A stretch of DNA of 54,068 nucleotides from Caldilineaceae bacterium (GCA_026645575.1 JAPKMW010000079.1:1-54068); one strand, 5' to 3'; positions 15,006 to 23,782 are shown, numbered from the stretch's first letter. Notes: generated by a model from the letters alone, not told the origin. Made by a program: numbers and translations.

Positions 15006-16190
15006 ATGCAGTCACATGCCAAAATCCTGATTGTCGATAACGAACCCTTCAATGTGGATTATCTGGAACAGGTGTTGGCCGACCTGGGGTATGCCACCTT
15101 TAGTGCCACCAGCGGGCCAGAGGCGTTGGTGCAAGCGGCCACCGATCCTCCGGACCTCGTATTGTTGGACATCATGATGCCCGCGATGAATGGCTTTCAG
15201 GTATTGGAACAACTCAAAGCCCACCCCACCTGGCGCAATATTCCTGTGATCATCATTTCGGCGTTGAGTGATATGAGCAGCGTGGTCAAGGGTCTTATGT
15301 TGGGCGCTGAGGATTATCTGCCCAAGCCGTTTAATCTGACCTTGTTGCGAGCGCGCTTGAGCAGTTCGCTGGAAAAGAAACGGCTGCACGACCAGGAAGC
15401 ACTTTATCTACGCAGCCTTGCGCAGGTGGCAGAAACAGGTCGTCAAAGCCAGACGGCTTTCTTGCCAGCCCTGTTGCCGCAGCCGCCCGGTTGGACGCTG
15501 ACCGCCCGCTTATTGCCGGGACCAACCGCCGCTGGCGCTTTTTATGACGCCTTTCCTGTGGCGGGCGGCGAACGGATTGGCCTGGTGATCGGCACAGTGA
15601 ATGATCAAGGGGGCGCTGCGGCTTTGTTTATGCCGCTTTTTCGCAGTCTCTTGCGCATGATTGCCAGCCAGGATGACTTACTGCCCACTGCGACGCGCAC
15701 GACCCAGGCGCTTGATGAGACAGCTACGTTGATAACGACTGTGCAGTTGACTAATGAGTACATCGCCCGCACCCATTGCGCAGCAAACCTGTTTGCCCCA
15801 CTATTTTTTGCCCTGCTCGATCCACACACGGGCGCGTTGCGCTATCTCAACGCGGGACACGAACCGCCCTTGATCTTGGACCCGACCGGCGTGAAGGCGC
15901 GTTTGCAAGCGACTGGCCCGGTGGTGGGGCGTTGGTCGGGCAGCGTGTTCCAAGTAGCGACAGCGCACCTGGAACCTGGCGATACGCTATTCGCCTTTAC
16001 GACAAGCTCAACCAATGCGTTCCCTGCCAATCGTGAGCCACTGCGCCTGGCCCAGTGGTTACAGGGAGTGGGGCAAGGGATCTCGAAGTCGCGCGCGCTG
16101 CTGGACCACATCGAAACCAGCTTGCGCACCCAGCGGGCAGGCGGGGCGCTGGAGGCTGAGTTTATCCTCTTTGGGGTCGGTCGCGACTAA
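15006..16190 (+). CDS. Response regulator fused to a degenerate PP2C/SpoIIE-type phosphatase domain
   Basis: The 394 residues hold a receiver domain (1-125; phospho-acceptor Asp in LVLLDIMMPAMNGF, Lys in YLPKPF) and an RsbU-like PP2C domain (about 160-390). The PP2C fold is recognisable (LTARLLPGPTAAGAFYDAF, LNAGHEPPLIL, GDTLFAF). However, the metal-binding aspartates are replaced: GDVSGKG reads GTVNDQG and YTDGVTEA reads FTTSSTNAF. The output is therefore probably a pseudophosphatase acting by binding, perhaps as a partner switch. It is first in an operon, 20 bp before the hybrid kinase. No clear ribosome-binding site precedes the ATG. Confidence 0.82.
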   Translation: MQSHAKILIVDNEPFNVDYLEQVLADLGYATFSATSGPEALVQAATDPPDLVLLDIMMPAMNGFQVLEQLKAHPTWRNIPVIIISALSDMSSVVKGLMLGAEDYLPKPFNLTLLRARLSSSLEKKRLHDQEALYLRSLAQVAETGRQSQTAFLPALLPQPPGWTLTARLLPGPTAAGAFYDAFPVAGGERIGLVIGTVNDQGGAAALFMPLFRSLLRMIASQDDLLPTATRTTQALDETATLITTVQLTNEYIARTHCAANLFAPLFFALLDPHTGALRYLNAGHEPPLILDPTGVKARLQATGPVVGRWSGSVFQVATAHLEPGDTLFAFTTSSTNAFPANREPLRLAQWLQGVGQGISKSRALLDHIETSLRTQRAGGALEAEFILFGVGRD

Positions 16191-16210
16191 ACATCTAAGG
16201 AAAAATCAAC

Positions 16211-19200
16211 ATGGTTGAGTTTCTCAAAACGCTATCATTCTTTGCCACATTTTCTCCTGCCGACCTGGCGCGACTCGCCCAGGAAAGTGGGGTGGTGCAA
16301 GAGGCGGCTGGCGCGCAGCTCTTGGCGGAAGGTCAGCCTGGCGAGTTTGCCTATCTGCTGCAGAAAGGTGAAGTGGAAGCCTACACGACAACCGCCACGG
16401 GTGAACGCCAGGTGACCGTCTACGGCCCCGGCGAGTTGCTTGGCGCGCTGGCGTTATTGGACGAGGGGACTCACCAAGCCAGCGTTGCAGCGCGCACGGA
16501 TGTTGTCCTGCTCCGGCTTACGTGTGCGCAATTCGAGCAACTTCTGCACAATTCAACCTTTGCTCGGTTCATGCTGCGCAAGGCAATGGGGGCTGGACGT
16601 GAGGCTATGACCGCCTTGCGCCAAAGCGAGAGCGAACGGGAACAAGCCCAGGCCGCCAACCGGCAGCGCGATGCCGAACTCTCCATCCTCAACACCATCA
16701 GTGCTGCCCTGGCCCAGCAATTGGATTTTCACGCCATCGTTGATTTGATGGGCAGCAAAATTCAAGAAATTTTCCAGGCCGATACCTCGTATGTCTTTCT
16801 CAATGATCGACCCGCCAAACTGATTCATCGCACCTATTATGTCGAACGGGGGCATCGCCATTATCTGCCACCCTATCAATATGGCGAAGGTCTTGCCTCG
16901 CAGGTGATTCAATCGCGTCAATCCTTGCGCTTTAACTCCACGGAACATCTCAAGTCGAATTATGCGCCGGGGATGTGGATCCCTTCGCCGAATGCTGGAG
17001 CCGATCTCAACGAATCCTACTTGGGCGCTCCGATCCCGACGGGCGATGAGGTGCTGGGGGTACTCAGCGTGCAAAGCTACCAGCGCCATGCCTACGATGA
17101 GAACGACTTACGCCTGCTGGCGACGCTGGCGGCCAACGTTGGGGTGGCACTGGAGAATGCCCGCCTTTTTGGCGAGACCAAGCGTCTGCTGGCGGAAACG
17201 CGGCAGCGACATAGTGAACTGGCCGTGGTCAACAGCATCAGCCAGGCGATTAACGCCCAGTTGGATCTGGATCGCTTGATCGAATTGGTGGGCGAACAGG
17301 TGCGCCAACTCTTTGCTGCCGACATTGCCTATATCGCCCTCCATGATCCGCAGACCGCCAAGATCTATTTTCCGTATGAATATGAAGTCGGTCGCCGGGG
17401 GCAGGGCTTCTCGATTCCGTTTGGGCAGGGTCTCACCTCGCAAATCATCCAGTCCGGACAACCACTGTTAATCAATAACGATCTCCCCGAATGGCGGGCG
17501 GAAAAGGGGATTGAGGCGATTGGCGTTGAGGCGCGCTCCTATCTCGGTGTGCCGATTGTCACCGGTCAACAGGTGATTGGCGTCATCAGTGTGCAAAGCA
17601 CCACCCAAACCGGCATCTTCACCGAGACCGATCTACGCTTGTTGAACACGATTGCCGCCAATGTCGGCGTGGCGCTACAAAATGCGCAACTCTTTACCGC
17701 CGTGCAGCGCGAACGCCAATATTTTGCCGACCTGGTGCGCAACAGTCCTGTCGCCATTGTGACGATTGACAATGGCTATCAGATCACCTCGTGGAACCCG
17801 GCAGCGGAGACGCTCTTTGGCTATCGCGAAGCGGAGGCACTGGGTCGCAATATTGACGATCTGATTGCCCTCACTGCCACCATCCAGCAAGATGCCACGG
17901 CCAAATCGCAAGAGTTGGCGCAGACCAAACAAGGCAGTCGGATCGTGGCCCAGCGCACCCGCAAGGATGGCAGCATCGTCGATGTCGAAGGCCGCGGTGT
18001 CCCCGTCAGCGTAGATGGCAAGCAGTTGGGCTATATCTTGATCTATCACGACATCACCGAGTTGGAACAGGCCCGTCGCGCTGCCGAGGCCGCCAACCAG
18101 GCCAAAAGCAGCTTCCTGGCGAACATGAGCCACGAACTGCGCACCCCGCTCAATGCCATTATTGGCTTCACCGACATTGTCAGCCAAAAAGCCAAAGGTC
18201 TGTTGCCCAATAAGCAGCTTGAGAACCTGGACAAAGTTATGGTCAGCGCCGAGCATTTGCTCGCCTTGATCAACACGATTCTTGACATTGCCAAGATCGA
18301 AGCCGGCCGGATGGATGTGCAAGCCATGCACTTTGCCATCGAGAATCTGGTCACGCTCTGTACAACGATCACACAGCCCTTACTGAAACCAGAAGTCAAG
18401 TTGGTCAGCCGCAGCGTTCCGCCCTTACCCATCGTTTATTCCGATGAGGAGAAGGTCAAACAAATCCTCCTGAACCTGCTCAGCAATGCGGCCAAGTTTA
18501 CCCACGCCGGCGAGATTGTGGTAAGCACCCAGGTCGTAACAAGCACTGACAGCATGACAAATGACAAGGGGACAGGGTGGCAGGGTGACAAGGTGACAAA
18601 CAATCACGCCGTCACCCCGTCACCCCGTCCCCTTGTTCCCTTGTCACCCCCTCACCTTGTCATCACTGTCGCCGACACCGGCATCGGCATTCCTCCTGAA
18701 GCGCTGGAGCGTCTTTTTGGCGAATTCCAACAGGCAGATGACAGCACCACGCGTCAGTATGGCGGCAGCGGTTTAGGGCTGGCGATCAGCCGTAAGTTGG
18801 CGCGCTTGCTGGATGGCGATTTGACGGTGACCAGCACGTTGGGGGTTGGATCGACCTTTACGCTGACCCTGCCGTTGGCCTATCGTGTGCGGCAAATCAT
18901 CGAGTCGCCAGCAGCAGATGTCCTTGAACCCAGGTTGCCGCCGTTGGCCGCCGATTTCGCGGCCCCGGTGGTCTTAGCCATTGACGATGACCCTAACGTG
19001 ATTGAGTTATTGGGTCAACACCTGACCGAAGCCGGCTATCGGGTGGTAGGCGCCGGCAGTGGGTCAACGGGCATCCACCTGGCGAAAACGCTGGCGCCGT
19101 TTGCCATCACCCTGGACATCATGATGCCGCAGATGGATGGCTGGCAGGTACTCCACGAACTCAAGCACGACCCGGCTACGCGCGCCATCCCTGTGATCCT

Positions 19201-19801
19201 GTTAACCATTGTAGACAAGAAGCCGCTCGGCTACCAACTCGGGGCAACGGACTATCTGGTGAAGCCGTTTGACCGGCCTACGCTGTTGGCGGCGCTCAGT
19301 ACCCTGCGGACACAACCAGGCTTACCGCAGCAGACGCCGATACGCCTGCTGGTCGTTGACAATGACGTTCAGATGCTCGACCTGGTAGGCCAATGGCTGA
19401 GCGATCCGGCCTATCAAGTGGATGTTGCCGTGGATGGTCAGGCCGCCATCGCGTCGATCACCCAGCACCCCCCCGATGTGATCCTGCTGGATCTCTTGTT
19501 GCCCCCGATCGATCGCTCGGCGGAAAATGGCGCGGAACTGTCGCCGTCATCCCACCCAAGTTGGCATACACCGTCCCGTTTGGATGGCTTTGGCGTGATC
19601 GAAACGCTTCGGCAAAATCCGGCCACGCGCGACCTGCCGATCATTGTGTTGACGGCGCAAACGCTCACCACGGCAGAGGTAGGCTGGCTGCAAGAACGCA
19701 TGACTCAGGTGCTGCAAAAACAAGGACTGGCGGGTGAAACTTTAATCGCTGGGTTACGAGGAATCTTACACAGGCAGCACGCCAATGAACGGGAGGCGTG
19801 A
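16211..19801 (+). CDS. Multi-sensor hybrid histidine kinase (cNMP-binding, GAF, GAF, PAS, HisKA, HATPase, REC, REC)
   Basis: This 1196-residue soluble kinase reads in order as follows: Crp-type cyclic-nucleotide-binding domain (1-125); GAF (about 155-320); GAF (about 335-495); PAS (about 505-620, [17 protein letters not shown]); HisKA with phospho-acceptor H641 in [14 protein letters not shown]; HATPase (about 735-895; N-box [11 protein letters not shown]1 DTGIGIP, G2 [10 protein letters not shown]); two receivers (about 918-1035 and 1043-1180). No membrane segments, so it senses internal signals. About 35 extra residues rich in T, P and S interrupt the HATPase between the N and G1 boxes and come from a repeat-like DNA insertion. 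AAGGAAAA precedes the start. It is 10 bp from the DivK-like gene behind it. Confidence 0.9.
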   Translation: MVEFLKTLSFFATFSPADLARLAQESGVVQEAAGAQLLAEGQPGEFAYLLQKGEVEAYTTTATGERQVTVYGPGELLGALALLDEGTHQASVAARTDVVLLRLTCAQFEQLLHNSTFARFMLRKAMGAGREAMTALRQSESEREQAQAANRQRDAELSILNTISAALAQQLDFHAIVDLMGSKIQEIFQADTSYVFLNDRPAKLIHRTYYVERGHRHYLPPYQYGEGLASQVIQSRQSLRFNSTEHLKSNYAPGMWIPSPNAGADLNESYLGAPIPTGDEVLGVLSVQSYQRHAYDENDLRLLATLAANVGVALENARLFGETKRLLAETRQRHSELAVVNSISQAINAQLDLDRLIELVGEQVRQLFAADIAYIALHDPQTAKIYFPYEYEVGRRGQGFSIPFGQGLTSQIIQSGQPLLINNDLPEWRAEKGIEAIGVEARSYLGVPIVTGQQVIGVISVQSTTQTGIFTETDLRLLNTIAANVGVALQNAQLFTAVQRERQYFADLVRNSPVAIVTIDNGYQITSWNPAAETLFGYREAEALGRNIDDLIALTATIQQDATAKSQELAQTKQGSRIVAQRTRKDGSIVDVEGRGVPVSVDGKQLGYILIYHDITELEQARRAAEAANQAKSSFLANMSHELRTPLNAIIGFTDIVSQKAKGLLPNKQLENLDKVMVSAEHLLALINTILDIAKIEAGRMDVQAMHFAIENLVTLCTTITQPLLKPEVKLVSRSVPPLPIVYSDEEKVKQILLNLLSNAAKFTHAGEIVVSTQVVTSTDSMTNDKGTGWQGDKVTNNHAVTPSPRPLVPLSPPHLVITVADTGIGIPPEALERLFGEFQQADDSTTRQYGGSGLGLAISRKLARLLDGDLTVTSTLGVGSTFTLTLPLAYRVRQIIESPAADVLEPRLPPLAADFAAPVVLAIDDDPNVIELLGQHLTEAGYRVVGAGSGSTGIHLAKTLAPFAITLDIMMPQMDGWQVLHELKHDPATRAIPVILLTIVDKKPLGYQLGATDYLVKPFDRPTLLAALSTLRTQPGLPQQTPIRLLVVDNDVQMLDLVGQWLSDPAYQVDVAVDGQAAIASITQHPPDVILLDLLLPPIDRSAENGAELSPSSHPSWHTPSRLDGFGVIETLRQNPATRDLPIIVLTAQTLTTAEVGWLQERMTQVLQKQGLAGETLIAGLRGILHRQHANEREA
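18553..18663. repeat. GTGACAAGG-type inverted repeat inserted in the kinase gene
   Basis: The stretch has ATGACAAGGGGACAGGGTGG-type units on the left and their approximate complement (CACCCCGTC, CCTTGTCAC, CACCTTGTCAT) on the right, in frame with the kinase. It looks like an intergenic-type repeat that was captured by the gene and encodes the low-complexity insert in the ATPase domain. Confidence 0.65.
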
Positions 19802-19810
19802 TGAAAAATT

Positions 19811-20185
19811 ATGGAAAATATCATGAAAAAAATTCTAATCGTCGAAGATCTTGCTCTGAATCTTGATCTGCTGGTTCAACTATTGGAGGACGATTACGAA
19901 TTAGTCGCCGCCGTTAACGGAGCCGAAGGCGTCGCCCTGGCTACCGAGACGCGCCCCGACCTGATTCTGATGGACATCTCTTTGCCGGTGTTGGATGGCT
20001 ATGCCGCCACGCGCCAGATCAAGGCTAACCCTGCCTTGGCGCATATCCCTGTGATCGCACTCACGGCCCATGCCATGCCGGGTGATGCTGACAAAGCGCG
20101 CGCCGCTGGTTGTGATGCCTACCTGGCCAAACCGTTGAATAAGAAGTTGCTCTTTACGACATTGGCCCAATTTCTCGGCAATTGA
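19811..20185 (+). CDS. DivK/CheY-like single-domain response regulator
   Basis: This stand-alone receiver has 124 residues: acidic pair in ILIVEDLALN, phospho-acceptor Asp in LILMDISLPVLDGYAATRQIK, conserved Thr/Ala in VIALTAHAMPGD, and Lys in YLAKPLNKK. The DISLPxLDGY and AHAMxGD strings are typical of receivers paired with hybrid kinases (DivK-like). It has no output domain. It is the third gene of the operon, 10 bp after the kinase, and probably receives phosphate from it or shuttles it onward. An internal ATG at 19823 (MKKILIVED) is an alternative start. Confidence 0.88.
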   Translation: MENIMKKILIVEDLALNLDLLVQLLEDDYELVAAVNGAEGVALATETRPDLILMDISLPVLDGYAATRQIKANPALAHIPVIALTAHAMPGDADKARAAGCDAYLAKPLNKKLLFTTLAQFLGN

Positions 20186-20214
20186 ACGTTGGCCTGTCAC
20201 ACGGAGAGAAGAAA

Positions 20215-20267
20215 CGCCCATCCCGGAATCTTGCCCGCGTAAGGGTCAGAAGATTCCGGGATGGGCG
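20215..20267. repeat. 18-bp perfect hairpin between convergent genes
   Basis: CGCCCATCCCGGAATCTT (20215-20232) pairs exactly with 20250-20267. It follows the DivK-like gene and lies between it and the convergent Cys-Cys repeat gene; AGTTTTAT after it is only weakly T-rich. Confidence 0.7.
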
Positions 20268-20315
20268 GGAAGTTTTATCTATCATCGTGTTAAGCCGATA
20301 CGCTCGCGAGGAGCA

Positions 20316-20666
20316 TTACGGGAACCGCGCCCTCTTTAGGGCGACCTGTGACTGCCGCTTCAACACCCCCTTGATTTCACTGCTAGACGTCCCAACGACA
20401 GCGGAGCAGCACGCCCGGCGCAAGACGGGACTACCCTCAATGGAGCAGCACGCCCGGCGCAAGATGGAACTTACCTCAACAGAGCAGCACGCCCGGCGCA
20501 AGACGGAACTCACCTCAACGGAGCAGCACGCCCGACGCAAGACGGGACTAACTTCCGACAAACTGCCGCCATCTCCTTGCATGTGCGGTGCGGCGGCCAA
20601 GGCACTCCCCACGGACATTACGAACAGACTGCTGACCAACAAGCAAATAGCGATCCAGCGATTCAT
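20316..20666 (-). CDS. Secreted peptide with four VLRRACCS repeats
   Basis: No known family. The 116 residues start with a clear signal peptide (MNRWIAICLLVSSLFVMSVG then SALAAAPH, likely cut after ALA). Four tandem 13-residue units of the form (V/G)S(S/P)(V/I)LRRACCS(V/I/A)(E/V) follow, giving four adjacent Cys pairs, and the protein ends in a basic tail (KRQSQVALKRARFP). AAGGAG lies 7 nt before the ATG. It is the second gene behind SARP-type promoter C, after an MLNY small protein. The repeated core could be a multi-core modified peptide, a metal-binding peptide or a disulfide-rich surface peptide. No obvious maturation enzyme lies beside it. Confidence 0.68.
   Translation of the reverse strand: MNRWIAICLLVSSLFVMSVGSALAAAPHMQGDGGSLSEVSPVLRRACCSVEVSSVLRRACCSVEVSSILRRACCSIEGSPVLRRACCSAVVGTSSSEIKGVLKRQSQVALKRARFP
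20404..20559. repeat. Four 39-bp tandem repeats
   Basis: GAGCAGCACGCCCGGCGCAA begins each unit at 20404, 20443, 20482 and 20521 (the last with one change). The period is exactly 39 bp, so the frame is kept and four 13-residue units are encoded on the minus strand. Confidence 0.9.
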
Positions 20667-20850
20667 AAGAGTCTCCTTTTCCCTTTTCTAAGGGATGTAA
20701 TGGGTAGATGCAGGGGCAACCATAGACCCCCACAAGACGAAACAGCGTACAGATGATGGCGCTGGCGCCTCTGGAACAGGGCGCCGTGTGCGCAACAGAA
20801 AAGCGTTAGTGCATGGCGGGGCAAGCTTGTGAATGGCTGCCCTGACTCGA

Positions 20851-21069
20851 CTAAAAACCTTCGGCCACAGGCTGGACAGGCAACGGCGGCAATGGCTTTA
20901 CACCCTGCAATTGTTGGCCCCAACGGATCAACCGGTGCCCGATCCAAGCACTGACGGGGTGCGGTTGGGACGGGGTCAGGGATTGGGTCAAGCGTTGTTG
21001 TGCGGCGTTGGTCAGCAACAAGTCGCGGTGGGCTGCGCTACGGGTGACGATCTCCTCATAATTCAACAT
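20851..21069 (-). CDS. MLNY-family small protein, copy 4
   Basis: This 72-residue protein of unknown function is nearly identical to copy 1 (7151-7369): MLNYEEIVTRSAAHRDLLL, QQRLTQSLTPSQPHP, then WIGHRLIRWGQQLQG and a Pro-rich end PLPPLPVQPVAEGF. The conserved ribosome-binding region GGAGGCGTT precedes the ATG. It is the first gene after SARP-type promoter C and stands in front of the Cys-Cys repeat peptide. Conservation of both protein and promoter in copies 1 and 4, with unrelated genes behind them, indicates a modular cassette head. Confidence 0.75.
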   Translation of the reverse strand: MLNYEEIVTRSAAHRDLLLTNAAQQRLTQSLTPSQPHPVSAWIGHRLIRWGQQLQGVKPLPPLPVQPVAEGF

Positions 21070-21123
21070 AACGCCTCCTTTGGGCTGGCAGAACGGGAAT
21101 CTTTTTTTACTGTGGCTGTCTCC

Positions 21124-21212
21124 AGCATACCAGGCGAACGTTAAAGCAACGTCAGTGAACAGCCCTGCCCACCGTCAAAATGCGTGCAAGATCGTTAGAG
21201 CAACGTTAAAGC
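21124..21212 (-). promoter_or_regulatory. SARP-type promoter C
   Basis: On the minus strand the proximal pair is ACTGACG-TTGC-TTTAACG (21156-21139), then 9 nt, then TATGCT with an extended TGG (21129-21124). The distal pair TTTAACG-TTGC-TCTAACG (21210-21193) is 54 bp upstream and lies only 20 bp before the ATG of the divergent truncated SARP gene, so it could also control that gene. Confidence 0.8.
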
Positions 21213-21231
21213 TACCGCCAAGGAGTCTCCC

Positions 21232-22107
21232 ATGTTGGAACTCAAGTTGCTAGGCACTCCGCAAATTCTGTTGAATGGCCGGCCGGTTAGCGGGCTGGCG
21301 GCGGTCAAGAGCCAGGCTTTACTTTTCTATCTGGCCGTCAATAGCCGCCCGCATTCGCGCCTGGCGTTGGCCGGTCTGCTCTGGCCCGACAAACGCGAGG
21401 TCGATGCTCTGGCGAATTTGCGCCAGGCGCTCTACCACCTGCGTAACGCCCTACCTGATTATCTGGAAATTAACCGCTTAACGGTGGCGCTCAACCCGGC
21501 GCGGCCCTGCCAGGTTGATGCCCTTCTCTTTGAAACGGAGGCCGCCGAAGCCAACCCACCGGCTGTACGCCAACGGGCAGTTGACCAGTATGCAGGGGAA
21601 TTCCTCGCCGGTTTCCAGGTGGACGAGGCCGAACCCTTTACCACCTGGATGGTGGCGACTCGTGAACGGCTCCATTACCAGGCGACAGAGACCCGGCGTC
21701 AGTTGGCTGTCCACTTTGCCGAGCAACAACGGAGCGAGCCAACCGTAGTTGACTGGGGTGACGTGCCGGAATCAGGTCAATTTTTTGGGCGCGACGCCGA
21801 ACTGCGGCAACTGCAAGCGTGGGTCACGACGGAAACTTGCCGGGTTGTGGCTGTATTGGGCATTGGTGGAGTGGGCAAGACGGCCCTGGCTGCCCGGTTG
21901 GTGCGCACAAGTGCCCACGGCTTTGATCGGGTCATCTGGCGTTCGCTGCTCAATGCCCCGCCGTTGGGCGAGTTGTTGAAGGAGTTGCTGCGCTAGGGCG
22001 CGCAGCAACCGATGGCCCACACCCCGGAGCGGCTGGATGAACAACTACGTCTGTTATTTGACTACTTGCGCCAACGACGTTGTCTGTCTTGCTATCAATG
22101 GCATTAA
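21232..22107 (+). pseudogene. Truncated BTAD/SARP regulator
   Basis: The first 254 codons encode an intact OmpR-like DNA-binding domain and a shortened BTAD (MLELKLLGTPQILLNG onward), then the start of an NB-ARC domain with P-loop GIGGVGKT. TAG at 21994 stops it. The same frame continues with recognisable NB-ARC sequence (PMAHTPERLDEQLRLLFDYL, RQRRCL) until a TAA at 22105, after which homology ends. The remaining ~700 residues of the family are missing. AAGGAG precedes the ATG. The DNA-binding half may still act, since short SARPs without ATPase are functional in actinomycetes. Confidence 0.78.
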
Positions 22108-22136
22108 CGTTCTTGCAAGCCGCCCTGACACATGCA

Positions 22137-23420
22137 TCATTTCTGCACAGCCGCCCAGCCGACAGCCCCCACCCCCAACGCTGTCAACACCGCTGCCACC
22201 GGGAAAATGGCAAAGAGCGTTTGTTGGGTGATCAGCGCGCCCAACCCCGGACCAAGGATATTGGCAAAGAGCAAGGGCAGATAGGCAAAACACATGATCC
22301 GCCCGCGCATGGCCGGCGCAATCGCATCGGCTAGCACGGTGAAGGAGAGAGCAAAGACGCCTGTTGTCAAGCCGTTGAGGATCGCCCAAGCCACGCCAAA
22401 GCTCACCAACGTGTGCATCAACGCCGGCAGCGGCCAGAGGAACACCGACAGCGTCGCCGCGCCGATCAATACCCGCCAGCAGCCATAGCGATCGCCTAAC
22501 GCCCCCAGCAGCGGGGCGACCAACATCGCCAACAGCCCGCCCCCGCCCACCACCAGCCCCACCGTAAAGCCCAGCCGCGCGCCGTGATAGTAGGTCGGCA
22601 CGATCAACGGGATATAGGTGGTGGCCAACATCCAGCCGGTAAAGAGCAGAAAAAGCGCCGGAAAGAGGGTGCGCAGCCGGGGTGATTGCCCGATATGGCG
22701 CAACGATTCCAACGCCATCCGTCCGAGCGAATCTGTCACCGGCGTGGGGCGGTTGCCCTGGTAGCCCCAAAGCAGACCGGCAATACAGGCCAGGAGGACA
22801 AAGCCATCGAGCAGCAGCAAGGTGCGGAAACCCCAAGCGTCGATCACGGGACCACCCAGGATGGGGCCAAGAAAGGCGCCAATCGGGCCGGCGCCATTCA
22901 TAATGGCAAAGGCCAGGCCCAGCCGGCGGGCCGGGGTGCGTTCGGCCAGCGCCGCCATCATCAACCCGGTGCTGCCCAGGGCAAAGCCGGTCGCAGCCCG
23001 CCCCAAGACGACCAACCAGGGCGAAGCGGCGATCAAGGTCAACCCTGCGCCGATCAGCAGCGCCACATAGGCGCGCACGATCAACGGCTTGTGACCATAG
23101 CGGTCGGCTAGCGCGCCCCAAAAGGGGACAAAAGGCACGCCCAGCAGACCCCCGAAGACCGCGATCCGCCCCAGCCAGAGCGGTATTTCCCCCGGCGTCA
23201 CGCCGACCAGCGGCAGATAGAGTGGCGTAAAGGCCAGCAACTGTCCCCAGAAGGCCGACTCAAAAAAGCCGGCCACGGTAAAGAGGGTCAACAGCCAGAG
23301 CCAGGAGGTCGTAAACACCGACTGGGTAGCGGGAGAGAGCGCAGGCGAGGGGTGGTTGGTGAGGGCCGCACGATATGCCCACCAGCGTGCGAGAATATGT
23401 TGTCGAATTTTGTACACCAT
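22137..23420 (-). CDS. MFS transporter under SARP-type promoter
   Basis: This inner-membrane permease has 427 residues and about 12 hydrophobic segments. Motif A of drug:H+ antiporters is visible (WGALADRYGHKPLIVRAY, repeated as LLGALGDRYGCWRVLIG in the second half), and LGPILGGPVIDAWGFR resembles motif C of exporters. Substrate unknown; export of a product made by the neighbouring cassettes is plausible. The frame extends to 23501, but ATG 23420 has AAGGAAAC before it and starts a normal N-terminus. Promoter D with SARP heptamers lies 75-165 bp upstream. Its 3' end abuts the remnant of the truncated SARP gene. Confidence 0.85.
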   Translation of the reverse strand: MVYKIRQHILARWWAYRAALTNHPSPALSPATQSVFTTSWLWLLTLFTVAGFFESAFWGQLLAFTPLYLPLVGVTPGEIPLWLGRIAVFGGLLGVPFVPFWGALADRYGHKPLIVRAYVALLIGAGLTLIAASPWLVVLGRAATGFALGSTGLMMAALAERTPARRLGLAFAIMNGAGPIGAFLGPILGGPVIDAWGFRTLLLLDGFVLLACIAGLLWGYQGNRPTPVTDSLGRMALESLRHIGQSPRLRTLFPALFLLFTGWMLATTYIPLIVPTYYHGARLGFTVGLVVGGGGLLAMLVAPLLGALGDRYGCWRVLIGAATLSVFLWPLPALMHTLVSFGVAWAILNGLTTGVFALSFTVLADAIAPAMRGRIMCFAYLPLLFANILGPGLGALITQQTLFAIFPVAAVLTALGVGAVGWAAVQK

Positions 23421-23496
23421 AAGGTTTGTTTCCTTGCTTGCTAAGAACATAGAATACGTGGCAAGATGGATTACATAAAAACGATTTCGTTGCCAC

Positions 23497-23585
23497 AGCA
23501 TAACCGGTCAGCGTTAAAGCAACGTCAATGGGAGGGCCATTCCTTGCGCCAAGACCGTCAAAAACCGTTAGAGCAACGTTAAAGC
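23497..23585 (-). promoter_or_regulatory. SARP-type promoter D
   Basis: On the minus strand ATTGACG-TTGC-TTTAACG (23529-23512) is followed by 9 nt and TATGCT (23502-23497). The distal pair TTTAACG-TTGC-TCTAACG (23583-23566) is 54 bp upstream, with one more heptamer-like TTTGACG at 23562-23556. It drives the MFS gene. Confidence 0.8.
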
Positions 23586-23767
23586 AGGCAAACAGGCGCT
23601 GAATCAACAGGGTGCGTAATCTTTGGTTCTGTTGCTATTTGGGCGACACACCCTTGACAGGTGTGCGACCGGCCAATTCTGAAATGGCAACAGAACCTAA
23701 ACCCAAAAGATAAACTGAGTATGTAGAAGGCGGACTTTTGACAAAAGTTCGCCTTTTGCAATGAGTG

Positions 23768-23776
23768 TGCTATAAT
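23768..23776 (+). promoter_or_regulatory. Extended -10 of the XRE-STAND regulator
   Basis: TGCTATAAT is a full extended -10 element. Six bases separate it from the ATG at 23783, so transcription would start on or beside the start codon. No good -35 is seen at 17 bp. Confidence 0.65.
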
Positions 23777-23782
23777 CTGGAT

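Noticed and set aside
20182..20691. Plus-strand frame with EQHARRKT repeats.
   Set aside because: It is the reverse of the 39-bp repeats; only the minus-strand frame has a signal peptide and a ribosome-binding site.
20804..20814. Half-site CGTTAGTGCAT upstream of the Cys-Cys repeat gene.
   Set aside because: There is only one heptamer and no -10 at the right distance.
10708..22107. TAG reassignment in this genome (two amber codons with homology continuing behind them).
   Set aside because: Other genes end normally at TAG (for example the gene ending at 7581), and the truncated SARP gene degenerates soon after its TAG, so nonsense mutations are the simpler reading.
22054..23121. 355-codon minus-strand frame inside the MFS gene.
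   Set aside because: It is a frame shadow of the MFS gene; composition is Arg/Gly-rich and no family is recognised.
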